A stretch of 64,000 nt of DNA, from assembly GCA_963848375.1 (NCBI GenBank), contig CAWKDK010000014.1, forward strand, positions 310,001-374,000. The letters are read 5' to 3'. This document shows positions 1 through 11,458 of the stretch, one piece after another. Numbering within the stretch: the first letter of the stretch is position 1; each line of letters opens with the position of its first letter. The stretch is from JAJPJE01 sp963848375. Its GTDB lineage: Bacteria > Acidobacteriota > Terriglobia > Terriglobales > Acidobacteriaceae. The translations under genes and the position numbers were made by a program. Below the pieces are notes generated by a model. It saw only the letters and a list, made by a program, of their open reading frames with translations, searched no databases and had not been told where the DNA came from.

Positions 1-2487
<2,487 letters not shown>

Positions 2488-2488
<1 letters not shown>

Positions 2489-3894
2489 TGGACGAGAAAC
2501 ACTCAGCAGCAGTCGATTCACAGCACGTTGATCCGCGCCTGATCGGACCCGGGCATACGTTCGGCACGGTCACCGACAAGATCAGCTCCATCGTGCTGAC
2601 GACACAGACGCCGCTCCTTTGGTTTGCAGTAGTCGGCATCGGGTTTGCACTTGTCGGCGCCCTGGGGATGGCAGTGACCTACCTCTTCTACAAGGGCGTT
2701 GGCATCTGGGGCGTCAATATTCCCATTGGTTGGGGATTCGCCATCGTCAACTTCGTCTGGTGGGTCGGTATCGGTCACGCGGGAACCCTGATTTCAGCGA
2801 TTCTGCTGCTGCTGCGGCAGGCTTGGCGAAACTCGATTAACCGTTTCGCGGAAGCAATGACGCTGTTCGCCGTCATGTGCGCCGGCATGTTCCCGGTGTT
2901 GCACATGGGCCGTCCATGGCTCGCGTACTGGCTGTTCCCGTATCCGAATACGATGAACTACTGGCCGCAGTTCCGTAGTCCGCTGGTGTGGGACGTGTTC
3001 GCGGTCTCGACGTACTTCACGATTTCGCTGGTCTACTGGTACATCGGCCTGGTGCCTGACCTGGCAACGATGCGCGACAAAGCGCACAACGTTTTCGCCA
3101 AGATGATTTACGGCATGCTGGCACTCGGTTGGCGTGGTTCGGCCCGCCACTGGCACCGGTATGAGAAGGCGTACCTGCTGTTAGGCGGTCTGGCAACGCC
3201 GCTGGTCCTTTCTGTGCACACCGTAGTGAGCTTCGACTTTACTGTGGGCATCGTTCCGGGGTGGCATAGCACGTTCTTCCCGCCCTACTTCGTTGCGGGA
3301 GCCATCTACTCGGGATTTGCGATGGTTCTCGTGCTCGCGATTCCGATCCGCTCCATCTACAACCTGAAAGACATGATCACTGACTGGCATCTGGAAAATT
3401 GCGCGAAGCTGATGCTCGGCACAGGGTTGATCGTGGCGTACGGCTACGTCATGGAAGCGTTCTTCGCCTGGTATGGAACCAATACCTACGAGAAGGCGCA
3501 ATTCTTCTGGCGCCAGCACGGGTATTACGCAGCCGCATATTGGACCCTGATTGCGATCAACGTAGGGTTCGTCAATGTTCTCTGGATCAAGAAGGTGAGA
3601 ACGAAGCCTGTCCTTCTTTTCCTGGTGTCCGTGATTGTGCTGATCGCGATGTGGCTGGAGCGATTCGTGATCGTCGTCATCAGTCTCACCCACGACTTCC
3701 TGGTTTCGAGTTGGGGCATTTACGTGCCGACCCGTTGGGACTACATGACATTCCTCGGAACCCTGGGCTTCTTCTTCCTGGCGTTTGCATTGTTTATCCG
3801 TGTGCTGCCCATGATCTCAATTTTTGAAATGCGCGATTTGCTGCCGTCTGCGCACGTTAAGGCGGATGCGTTAAAGGAGGCGGAGTCGCAATGA
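2488..3894 (+). CDS. actC: Alternative complex III membrane subunit ActC (NrfD/PsrC family)
   Basis: Polytopic membrane subunit of alternative complex III, thought to carry the quinol-oxidation site and to contact the Fe-S domain of ActB. The 468-residue protein has about ten hydrophobic segments and the NrfD-like pattern, including GHAGTLISAILLL near residue 95 and HMGRPWLAYWLFPYPN near residue 137, close to the usual ActC length. Its ATG overlaps the actB stop (TAATG) and its end overlaps the actD start (ATGA), so translation is probably coupled along the operon. Confidence 0.93.
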
Positions 3895-4427
3895 GCGAGC
3901 CTCGGGTCTATGGATTAATGGCGGAGTTCGAGACTCCCACCGATATTGTCGTCGCCGCGACCCGCGCGCATGAGGCAGGGTATCGCAAGATGGACGCGTA
4001 CAGTCCATTTCCGGTGAAGGGGTTGAGCGAGGCAATTGGATTCCACAAAGATGCCGTCGCCCTGGTTTGCCTGGTTGGCGGAATACTGGGATTGCTGACT
4101 GCGTACGTGCTGCAGTACTGGATCAACGTGATTGCGTATCCATTGAATGTGGCCGGCAAGCCGTTCCACTCGTGGCCATCGTTCATCATCGTGACCTTCG
4201 AGCTGACGATTCTTTTTGGCGGACTATCGGCCGCTCTCGGCATGCTGGCACTGAATGGCTTACCGATGCCGTATCACCCGGTATTCAACGTACCCGAATT
4301 TACGGCGGCCTCGCGCGATCGTTTCTTCCTGTGCATTGAGTCCGCCGATCCCAATTTCGACATGAACGGCACCAAGAATTTCCTTGCACAACTCGGACCT
4401 CGCACGGTGACGGAGGTGCCCTATTAG
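3891..4427 (+). CDS. actD: Alternative complex III subunit ActD (DUF3341)
   Basis: Small membrane subunit of alternative complex III. The 178 residues show the DUF3341 layout: a soluble N-terminus (YGLMAEFETPTDIVVAA, then YRKMDAYSPFPVKGL), two transmembrane helices around residues 57-78 and 99-122, and a C-terminal soluble part with RDRFFLCIESADP. The length is typical. The start ATG overlaps the actC stop by four bases. The role of ActD is structural or unknown in characterised complexes; the assignment rests on sequence pattern and gene order. Confidence 0.92.
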   Translation: MSEPRVYGLMAEFETPTDIVVAATRAHEAGYRKMDAYSPFPVKGLSEAIGFHKDAVALVCLVGGILGLLTAYVLQYWINVIAYPLNVAGKPFHSWPSFIIVTFELTILFGGLSAALGMLALNGLPMPYHPVFNVPEFTAASRDRFFLCIESADPNFDMNGTKNFLAQLGPRTVTEVPY

Positions 4428-5091
4428 CGCGCATCTCCCCAAGCGAGTGTTGAGCGGTTGCCTATTGCTGGGCGGCACAATGGTGCTCTTCGGCTGCGGC
4501 TTCCGCCTTGATATGCAGGTGCAGCCCAAGGTGAAACCGCTGCGCCAGAGCGACTTCTTCGAAGACGGAAGAGCGTCGCGTCCGTTGATTCCGGGCACGG
4601 TGGCACGCGGCGAAGCGCGCGAAGATTCGTACTACTACACCGGAATGGTCGCGCCCGGTAAGCCTGGTGATGAGTTGCCGTTTCCCGCTACCAAGGCTGC
4701 GCTGGAGCGCGGTGAACAACGCTTCAACATCTATTGCAGCCCCTGCCATTCGCGTGTTGGCGATGGCAATGGAATGATCGTGCAGCGCGGATATCGCCGG
4801 CCTCCATCGTTCCACGATCCAAAGCTGCTGAATGCTCCCCTGGGGCACTTCTATGACGTCATGACTAACGGATTCGGAGCCATGCCGGACTACTCAGCGC
4901 AAGTGACGCCGACCGATCGCTGGAATATCGCAGCGTATATCCGCGCATTGCAATTGAGCCAACACTCAACGCAGGCCAGTGTCCCCGCGGGACAGCAAAT
5001 TCCGGCCGTGACCAATCCGGTTTCCGGCAGTCCGGGAAGTGGCGCGACCCCGCCGGCGGGTGAAGAAGGAATAGAGAGGAAACAGCCGTGA
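4423..5091 (+). CDS. actE: Alternative complex III monohaem cytochrome c subunit ActE, probable lipoprotein, possible ATT start
   Basis: Periplasmic cytochrome c subunit of alternative complex III. It has one CSPCH haem motif (bases about 4735-4749) and a later GAMPDYS that can supply the Met ligand. The lipobox-like LFGCG suggests an N-terminal lipid anchor. Start choice: GTG at 4447 has no Shine-Dalgarno sequence and gives a signal without positive charge. ATT at 4423 lies six bases after GGAGG (4412-4416), overlaps the actD stop, and adds a charged n-region (HLPKR) before the hydrophobic stretch, so ATT is preferred here. The stop overlaps the actF GTG. Confidence 0.87.
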   Translation: MSAHLPKRVLSGCLLLGGTMVLFGCGFRLDMQVQPKVKPLRQSDFFEDGRASRPLIPGTVARGEAREDSYYYTGMVAPGKPGDELPFPATKAALERGEQRFNIYCSPCHSRVGDGNGMIVQRGYRRPPSFHDPKLLNAPLGHFYDVMTNGFGAMPDYSAQVTPTDRWNIAAYIRALQLSQHSTQASVPAGQQIPAVTNPVSGSPGSGATPPAGEEGIERKQP

Positions 5092-6296
5092 GCACCAACG
5101 TTGCGGTGGAAACCCTGGAGACGAAGGCCCCTGCGTTCATCCGCACGGTGCAGAGCAGAGCTCTGGTTGTGGCGGTACTGGCTGGCATTGGCACCATCAT
5201 CGGATTCGTCGTCGAGCCGAACCAGGCTTTCCATTCCTGGCTGGTGGGCTTTGCCTACACCTGGGGTCTGACAACTGGATCAATGGCTGTGCTGATGCTG
5301 TGGTACCTCAGCGGCGGCCAGTGGGGCATGCCGATCCGGCGCATTCTGGAATCAGCCATGAAGAACCTCTGGCTGGTGGCGTTGTACTTCATCCCGATTG
5401 CCATCGGAGCGAAGGCGATCTACGCGTGGATGCACCCCGAGAACATGCACGAAGAGGCACTCCACAAGCTGGGTGAGAACTACCTGAATTTCCAGTTCTT
5501 TGTTTTTCGTGCGGTTCTGTATTTCATTATTTGGGGAGTCACCGTATTCCTGCTTAGTCGTTTGTCGACCAGGCTCGACAATCCGCCCTCGAAATTCATG
5601 GGGCGCGTGTTCGCTGGGATAAGCGGCGCCGGCATGGTGGTCTACTTCTACACGGCGACGTTTGCCACCGTTGACTGGTTCATGTCGATGATCCCCGGTT
5701 GGCCTTCCACCGTGTATTCGCTGATCCAGGTTGTAGGACAAGGTCTGCTGGCATTCTGCCTTTGTATCGTGCTGAGCCGGTTCCTGGTGGAGTATCAGCC
5801 GATGGCGACGCTGATGAATCGCAAGTTCTTCCACGACATTGGCAAGCTGACTTTCGCATTTGTCATGCTGTGGGCCTACCTGAGCTTCTCCCAGTGGCTG
5901 ATTATCTGGGCCGGCAACATGCCGGAAGAAATCCGCTGGTATCTGCCGCGGCTCCACGGCGGCTGGCAATACGGATTCGCGTTCCTGTGGTTATTCCATT
6001 TCGCGGTTCCGTTCTCGATTCTGCTGTCACAGAGTCTGAAGAAAAACGTTCGCAAGCTCGTTTGGGTCGCTGTCCTGCTGTTGTTCATGCGTTACTTTGA
6101 GTTGTTCTGGCAGATTGAGCCGCAATTCCATACGAACTTCCACTACAGCTGGCTCGACGCGGTGATTCCGATCTTCATGGTCTCTCTGTGGCTGGTATTC
6201 GCGTGCCGCACTTACATGCGCCATCCGATCCTGACTCTGTACGATTCGCGTCTGCCGGTCACGTTAGGCGAGCTACAGGAGCAACAATATGAGTAA
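5088..6296 (+). CDS. actF: Alternative complex III membrane subunit ActF (NrfD-like)
   Basis: Second large polytopic membrane subunit of alternative complex III, 402 residues with about ten hydrophobic segments, distantly related to ActC. Family-like stretches include YFYTATFATVDWFMSMIPGW and QWLIIWAGNMPEEIRWY. The start is GTG at 5088, overlapping the actE stop (GTGA) and preceded by AGAGGAAA. Its end overlaps the next gene by eight bases, typical for the tightly packed operon. Confidence 0.92.
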   Translation: MSTNVAVETLETKAPAFIRTVQSRALVVAVLAGIGTIIGFVVEPNQAFHSWLVGFAYTWGLTTGSMAVLMLWYLSGGQWGMPIRRILESAMKNLWLVALYFIPIAIGAKAIYAWMHPENMHEEALHKLGENYLNFQFFVFRAVLYFIIWGVTVFLLSRLSTRLDNPPSKFMGRVFAGISGAGMVVYFYTATFATVDWFMSMIPGWPSTVYSLIQVVGQGLLAFCLCIVLSRFLVEYQPMATLMNRKFFHDIGKLTFAFVMLWAYLSFSQWLIIWAGNMPEEIRWYLPRLHGGWQYGFAFLWLFHFAVPFSILLSQSLKKNVRKLVWVAVLLLFMRYFELFWQIEPQFHTNFHYSWLDAVIPIFMVSLWLVFACRTYMRHPILTLYDSRLPVTLGELQEQQYE

Positions 6297-6804
6297 TCAC
6301 GGTAGCGGCCAACCGATGAATCCGGGAATCAACTACGAATCGCGTGATCTTGGCGCCAAGTCAATCGTGGTGTTCCTGATCGTGCTGGCGATTTCCGGCA
6401 TATTGATCGAGTTGCTCGTATGGGGCATGCTGCGCTTCTACAACAAAATGACGGTCGAAAATAATGTGCCGACCGCGGGTACAGCACAGCTCTACACGCC
6501 TCCGGCGGAGTTGCCGGGTGGCGATCCGGCGCTGCGTTTTCCTAAGCCCGCACTGCAGGTGGATGACGTCGCCGATATGAACAAGTTGAAGGCGGAAAAC
6601 GAAGAGATCCTGAGCAGCTACGGCTGGGTCGATCAGAACAACGGCGTGGTTCGAGTTCCGATTCAGACGGCGATCGACCAGGTTGCGCAAAAAGGTCTTC
6701 CCGTGCGGCAGGAGCAAGGCGCCCAGCCAGTCGCGAAATTCGGTGATGGCAACGGAACGATTCCCGGTGAAGGCGGCGGCGCCGGATCGCTGGTGAATCA
6801 CTAA
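6289..6804 (+). CDS. Small membrane-anchored protein of the alternative complex III cluster
   Basis: A 171-residue protein with a short soluble N-terminus, one transmembrane helix around residues 25-48 (VVFLIVLAISGILIELLVW) and a soluble, presumably periplasmic tail. The tail contains YGWVDQNNGVVRVPIQTAID, a pattern commonly seen in small proteins encoded beside alternative complex III. It overlaps the end of actF and precedes sco1 by 32 bases, so it belongs to the operon. The C-terminus is Gly-rich. Function is unknown; an accessory or assembly role is inferred from position alone. Confidence 0.75.
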   Translation: MSNHGSGQPMNPGINYESRDLGAKSIVVFLIVLAISGILIELLVWGMLRFYNKMTVENNVPTAGTAQLYTPPAELPGGDPALRFPKPALQVDDVADMNKLKAENEEILSSYGWVDQNNGVVRVPIQTAIDQVAQKGLPVRQEQGAQPVAKFGDGNGTIPGEGGGAGSLVNH

Positions 6805-6836
6805 GCACAAGGGCAAGCAGTAGAAAGGAACAAGAA

Positions 6837-7752
6837 GTGAAATCGAGTAGTTTCAAGCCGCGTAGTGTAGCGATCGCAATTGCGTTCGCATTAGCGGCTA
6901 CATTCGCGTACGGACAGGGAATGACGGGAGCGGCGACGAGCGGTACAGCACAGCCCCCGCCAAGCATCCTGAAGCGCGTCGGGATTGAACAGAAGTTGAA
7001 TCAGCAGCTCCCGCTCGACCTGGTTTTCCGTGATGACACCGGAAAGCTGGTGAAGTTGGGCGACTACTTCGGCAAACGGCCAGTGGTTCTCAGCATGGTT
7101 TATTACCAGTGCCCCATGCTCTGCGGCGAAGTGATGAACGGCATGTCGAGCGTCTTCTCGACTTTGAAGTTCGACATTGGCAAGGACTACGAAGTGGTCA
7201 CCGTGAGCTTTGATCCGCGAGAAGGGCCGCCGCTTGCGGCCGCAAAGAAGCGGACGATGATCACGCGTTACGGGCGTCCGGGCGCTGATCAAGGCTGGCA
7301 TTTTCTGACGGGAGAGCAGTCGTCCATCCAAGCGCTGACGGAAGCAGTCGGTTTCAAGTATGCGTGGGACGAAGACACCAAGCAGTTTGCGCACGCGGCG
7401 GCGATCATGGTGATCACGCCGGAAGGGAAGATCGCGCAGTATCTCTATGGCGTGGAATATGCGCCCAAGGATCTTCGCCTCGCGCTGGTGCAATCGTCAC
7501 AGAACAAGATTGGAAATGTAGTCGACCAGGTACTGCTCTATTGCTACCACTATGACCCGCGCACCGGGAAATACGGTGCGGTTGTTTCGCGAGTGCTGCA
7601 GGTGGCAGGTGTAATCACGATTGTTGTGTTGGGAGGATTCTTGATCGTCATGTTCCGCTTGGAGCCGCAGAGCCAGAAGAGCGGATCCTCGCCCCAGCAA
7701 GCCAAAAACGGGCTTGCCGGGGCCCAGATCCGACCGGGGAGGAAAGGCTTAG
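6837..7752 (+). CDS. SCO1/SenC copper chaperone for cytochrome oxidase, 3' end possibly frameshifted
   Basis: Thioredoxin-fold copper chaperone that helps build the CuA centre of cytochrome c oxidase, as expected directly upstream of coxB. It starts GTG at 6837 behind AAGGA. It has a signal peptide, the copper motif CPMLC (near residue 96), and the distal His in FAHAAAIMVITPEGK. A C-terminal transmembrane helix is at about residues 255-277. The uninterrupted frame runs on to 8000, 247 bases into coxB, with a composition typical of an out-of-frame read. A TAG at 7750 in the next frame, one base before the coxB ATG, would be the natural stop, so a one-base insertion near 7690-7740 is suspected but less certain than the others. 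Confidence 0.82.
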
Positions 7753-7753
7753 C

Positions 7754-8758
7754 ATGTTTTCCCACGATCTGCCGCTATGGCCGGTGCAGGCGTCGTCGGG
7801 CGCCGCCAACGTGGACTGGCTGTTCATCTTTCTGCTGGCGACTACCGGGTTCTTCACGCTGCTGGTGTTCGCGCTGCTCGCCTGGTTTGCTATTCGTTAT
7901 CGCGCTAAGCCTGGCGATAATCGGCCAGCCACGCAGATTGAAGGCTCCTACGTTCTCGAAGCCACCTGGTCGCTGGTTCCATTCGGCATCTTCATGGTGA
8001 TGTTTGTGTGGGGCGCTCTCATTTATGTGAATGAGTCGAGGCCGCCAGCGAACTCCATGGAGATCTACGCCGTCGGCAAGCAATGGATGTGGAAGTTCCA
8101 GCATCCCGAAGGCGTTCGCGAAATCAATACCCTGCATGTCCCTGTAGGGCGCGACGTGCGGATGACCATGATTTCGCAGGACGTGATCCACAGCTTCTTC
8201 GTTCCTGCATTCCGCATCAAGCAGGACGTGCTGCCGGGACGTTACACCAGCACATGGTTCCACGCGATTCGTCCGGGAACGTATCACCTGTTCTGCGCTG
8301 AGTATTGCGGCACGCAGCACTCCGGCATGATCGGAGAAGTGGTGGTGATGGAGCCCGCGGCATACGAGACGTGGCTGATGGGCGGTACGGGCGAAGGCAC
8401 CATGGCTTCGACGGGCCAGAAGCTCTTCCAGGAACTTGGCTGCTCGAGTTGCCATCGTTCGGACACGCAAGGCCGTGGGCCGAACCTTGTCGGTGTTTTC
8501 GGCAAACCGGTGCTGCTCGATGACGGTCGCACTGTGGCTGCCGACGACAACTACGTGCGCGAATCAATTTTGAGTCCGGGATCGAAGGTGGTGGCTGGAT
8601 TCCAGCCAATTATGCCGACGTTCCAGGGCATCGTCAGCGAAGAACAATTGCTCTCATTAATCGCCTACGTCAAATCATTAGCACAACCCGAACAACGCGA
8701 ACCGGTGAGCAACCGGCCGGCCGTCCCGGGCCGTGCTGCCACGTCGGGAACGAAATAG
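7754..8758 (+). CDS. coxB: Cytochrome c oxidase subunit II with fused cytochrome c domain (caa3 type)
   Basis: Subunit II of a caa3-type oxidase. Two N-terminal transmembrane helices (about residues 20-45 and 65-90) are followed by the cupredoxin domain with the CuA ligand motif CAEYCGTQHSGM, then a C-terminal cytochrome c domain with CSSCH and the possible Met ligand in IMPTFQG. The fused haem domain receives electrons, in this setting probably from alternative complex III. The length of 334 residues fits such fusions. A GGGGAGGAAAGG purine stretch ends about 8 bases before the ATG. Confidence 0.96.
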   Translation: MFSHDLPLWPVQASSGAANVDWLFIFLLATTGFFTLLVFALLAWFAIRYRAKPGDNRPATQIEGSYVLEATWSLVPFGIFMVMFVWGALIYVNESRPPANSMEIYAVGKQWMWKFQHPEGVREINTLHVPVGRDVRMTMISQDVIHSFFVPAFRIKQDVLPGRYTSTWFHAIRPGTYHLFCAEYCGTQHSGMIGEVVVMEPAAYETWLMGGTGEGTMASTGQKLFQELGCSSCHRSDTQGRGPNLVGVFGKPVLLDDGRTVAADDNYVRESILSPGSKVVAGFQPIMPTFQGIVSEEQLLSLIAYVKSLAQPEQREPVSNRPAVPGRAATSGTK

Positions 8759-8769
8759 GTGCAGTAATT

Positions 8770-10398
8770 ATGGCTACAGCGGCAACAACGACCGAGCGCG
8801 AGAATTATCTGAATGCAGGCTATGGGCTGAAGTCCTGGCTGTTGACCACGGATCACAAGCGCATCGCGCTCCTGTATCTGATCTCGATCACGTTCATGTT
8901 CTTCATTGGCGGCTTCTTCGCCACCATGATCCGCCTGGAACTGCTTACGCCGGCCGGCGATCTGATGACATCGGACACCTACAACAAGATGTTCAGCATG
9001 CACGGAATCGTGATGGTCTTCTTCTTCCTGATTCCATCGATTCCTGCCGTGCTCGGGAACTTCCTGATCCCGATGATGATCGGAGCGAAGGACCTGGCGT
9101 TCCCGCGCATCAACCTGCTGAGCTGGTACATCTACACCGTGTCCGCGGGCATGATGCTGTACGTGATCCTGAATGGTGGCGTGGATACTGGCTGGACCTT
9201 CTATCCGCCGTTCAGCACCACCTACTCGAACACGAACGTTGTAGTCGCGGGCCTGGCCGTCTTCGTCAACGGATTCTCCTCAATTCTCACCGGCCTGAAT
9301 TTCATTGTGACCTTGCACCGCATGCGTGCTCCCGGAATGACCTGGACTCGCCTGCCACTGTTCTGCTGGAGTCACTACGCAACCTCAGTCATTCAGGTTC
9401 TGGGAACGCCGGTGTTGGCGATCACGCTCGCGCTGGTCGCGCTCGAGCGGCTCTTTCACATTGGCATTTTTGATCCGAAGGTCGGCGGCGATCCCGTCCT
9501 CTTCCAGCATTTGTTCTGGTTCTACTCGCATCCTGCTGTCTACATCATGATCTTGCCGAGTATGGCAGTGATGTCGGAAGTGATCACCTGCTTCTCGCGC
9601 AAGCGCATCTTCGGTTACAACTTCGTGGCGCTCGCCTCCATCGGCATTGCCGTGTTGGGATTCCTGGTCTGGGCGCACCACATGTTCGTTGCCGGAATCT
9701 CGGTGTACGCCGCGCTCATCTTTTCGATCCTGAGCTATTTCGTGGCGGTCCCTTCAGCGATCAAGGTCTTTAACTGGACGGCGACGATGTTCAAGGGCCG
9801 CATCTACATGCACACGCCGATGCTTTATGCGTTCGGATTCATCGGCCTGTTCACGATGGGCGGAATGACTGGGCTGTTCCTGTCGAGCCTTGGATTCGAT
9901 GTCCACGTTACCGACACGTACTTCGTGGTCGCACATTTCCACTTCATCATGGTGGGTGGCGCGGTGATGGCGTATCTTGCCGGAATTCACTTCTGGTGGC
10001 CGAAGATCACTGGGCGCATGTATCCAGAGGGCTGGGGCAGACTCGCAGCCGGACTGGTGTTCGCTGGATTCAATCTGACGTTCCTGCCGCAATTCATCCT
10101 TGGATATCTCGGAATGCCTCGCCGCTATCACGCGTACTCTCCCGAGTTTCAAGTGCTGAACGTGCTATCGACGGCCGGAGCTTCCATCCTCGCGCTTGGC
10201 TATCTGCTGCCGCTGATTTATCTCCTATGGTCGTTGCGTTACGGCGCGATCGCCGGACCTAATCCCTGGGAAGCCGCTGGACTGGAGTGGATGACTGCTT
10301 CTCCGCCACCCACTTACAACTTTGAGGAAACTCCCGTCGTGACTTGGGAAGCTTACAACTACGACGAGTTGCCGCAGGAGGTCCCCGTTGCCAAGTAG
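8770..10398 (+). CDS. coxA: Cytochrome c oxidase subunit I, A2-type haem-copper oxidase
   Basis: Catalytic, proton-pumping subunit carrying haem a, haem a3 and CuB. The 542 residues have twelve predicted helices. Ligands are visible: MHGIVMV (haem a), SHPAVY near residue 254 (CuB His and the His-linked Tyr), WAHHMFVAG (CuB His pair) and VAHFHFIM (both haems). The motif reads YSHPAVY rather than GHPEVY. The Glu of the A1 D-channel is therefore missing and the Tyr-Ser pair typical of A2-type oxidases, as in the Rhodothermus caa3 enzyme, is present. It follows coxB by 11 bases and overlaps coxC. Confidence 0.96.
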   Translation: MATAATTTERENYLNAGYGLKSWLLTTDHKRIALLYLISITFMFFIGGFFATMIRLELLTPAGDLMTSDTYNKMFSMHGIVMVFFFLIPSIPAVLGNFLIPMMIGAKDLAFPRINLLSWYIYTVSAGMMLYVILNGGVDTGWTFYPPFSTTYSNTNVVVAGLAVFVNGFSSILTGLNFIVTLHRMRAPGMTWTRLPLFCWSHYATSVIQVLGTPVLAITLALVALERLFHIGIFDPKVGGDPVLFQHLFWFYSHPAVYIMILPSMAVMSEVITCFSRKRIFGYNFVALASIGIAVLGFLVWAHHMFVAGISVYAALIFSILSYFVAVPSAIKVFNWTATMFKGRIYMHTPMLYAFGFIGLFTMGGMTGLFLSSLGFDVHVTDTYFVVAHFHFIMVGGAVMAYLAGIHFWWPKITGRMYPEGWGRLAAGLVFAGFNLTFLPQFILGYLGMPRRYHAYSPEFQVLNVLSTAGASILALGYLLPLIYLLWSLRYGAIAGPNPWEAAGLEWMTASPPPTYNFEETPVVTWEAYNYDELPQEVPVAK

Positions 10399-11068
10399 CA
10401 CTGAAGTCGTCGCCCAACACTCGCTGCAACACCATTTCAAGGACATGGAGCAGCAGCGTGAGTCCTCCAACCTGGGAATGTGGCTATTCCTGGTGACGGA
10501 AATCATGTTCTTCGGGGGACTGTTCACGGCGTACCTGATTTACCGGCTTCTCCATCCAGGCGCATTCGAGTTCGGCAGCGAGCACATGGAGTTCTGGCTC
10601 GGCACCATCAACACCGTCATCCTGCTCTGCAGCAGCTTGACCGTGGCGCTTTCGGTTCACGCGGCGCAATTGGGACACACCAAGGTCACTGCCATTCTGT
10701 TGATCATCACTGTCCTGATGGGATTCGGATTCCTTGGGATCAAAGCCGTTGAGTACCACAATCACTGGGTGGAAGGATCGTTTCCGGGACCGTGGTGGCA
10801 CATGGACACGAGCGGGCTGCATGGAGATGACGTCAACGCCGCCCAACTCTTCTTCTTCATCTATTTCGTGATGACCGGCCTGCACGCGCTGCACGTGATC
10901 ATCGGCATGGTGCTGCTGTCGTTCATTGCATTCTTTGCCTGGAGAGGACGCTACACGAGGGAGTATCACAATCCGGTGCACGTTTCCGGTTTGTACTGGC
11001 ACTTCGTCGATTTGGTGTGGATCTTCCTTTACCCATTGCTCTACCTGATTGCACATACACACGCATAA
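10388..11068 (+). CDS. coxC: Cytochrome c oxidase subunit III
   Basis: Membrane subunit III of the oxidase, 226 residues with seven predicted helices. Family-like features are LGMWLFLVTEIMFFGGLF, the HAAQLG segment and the C-terminal YWHFVDLVWIFLYPLLYL. The start is TTG at 10388, inside the end of coxA: AGGAGG at 10376-10381 lies six bases before it, which decides the start. The coxA stop falls eleven bases into the gene, so translation is coupled. Confidence 0.95.
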   Translation: MPSSTEVVAQHSLQHHFKDMEQQRESSNLGMWLFLVTEIMFFGGLFTAYLIYRLLHPGAFEFGSEHMEFWLGTINTVILLCSSLTVALSVHAAQLGHTKVTAILLIITVLMGFGFLGIKAVEYHNHWVEGSFPGPWWHMDTSGLHGDDVNAAQLFFFIYFVMTGLHALHVIIGMVLLSFIAFFAWRGRYTREYHNPVHVSGLYWHFVDLVWIFLYPLLYLIAHTHA

Positions 11069-11071
11069 TTT

Positions 11072-11374
11072 ATGAAAGAACACATCATCCCTCGCAAAAC
11101 GTACTTCGTCGTCTGGGCCATCCTGATGTCGCTGATGGTGCTCACCGCCGTGCTGTCGCGCGTGAACCTGGGCGACTGGAGTACCGTGATCGCTCTGGGC
11201 ATTGCCGCCATTAAGGCTTTGCTGGTGCTGTTGTTCTTCATGCACCTGCGCTACGAGGACTACAAAATCACCGCCGTGGTTTTGTTCGCCGGCTTCTTCT
11301 GGATGAGCATCTTATTTGTGCTCAGCCTTACCGATTATCTGACCCGCGGAGTCACGGGAACGCCGGGACATTAA
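11072..11374 (+). CDS. Cytochrome c oxidase subunit IV (prokaryotic COX4 family)
   Basis: Small 100-residue membrane subunit with three helices: YFVVWAILMSLMVLTAVL, a second ending in LLVLLFFMHLRYED, and AVVLFAGFFWMSILFVLSL. The FMHLRYE motif is typical of the prokaryotic COX4/CyoD-like family, which helps stabilise CuB during assembly. It starts three bases after the coxC stop and is the last gene of the respiratory operon, followed by an intrinsic terminator at 11397. Confidence 0.9.
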   Translation: MKEHIIPRKTYFVVWAILMSLMVLTAVLSRVNLGDWSTVIALGIAAIKALLVLLFFMHLRYEDYKITAVVLFAGFFWMSILFVLSLTDYLTRGVTGTPGH

Positions 11375-11396
11375 CGGCGTTCGTTCAAGAGACCAA

Positions 11397-11424
11397 GCCG
11401 CCGGGCAGAAGCCGGCGGCTTTTT
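11397..11424 (+). terminator. Intrinsic terminator of the act-cox operon
   Basis: Perfect 8-bp stem, GCCGCCGG (11397-11404) with CCGGCGGC (11412-11419), a 7-base loop and a run of five T. It lies 23 bases after the subunit IV stop. Confidence 0.9.
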
Positions 11425-11458
11425 ACTTTAGCGGTCACAGTTGCAGAACACTTCTTAC

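Noticed and set aside
7753..8000. Extension of sco1 into coxB as a true gene overlap
   Set aside because: The added 82 residues are Arg/Ser/Cys/Trp-rich, as expected for reading coxB out of frame, and a natural stop lies one base before coxB in the next frame.
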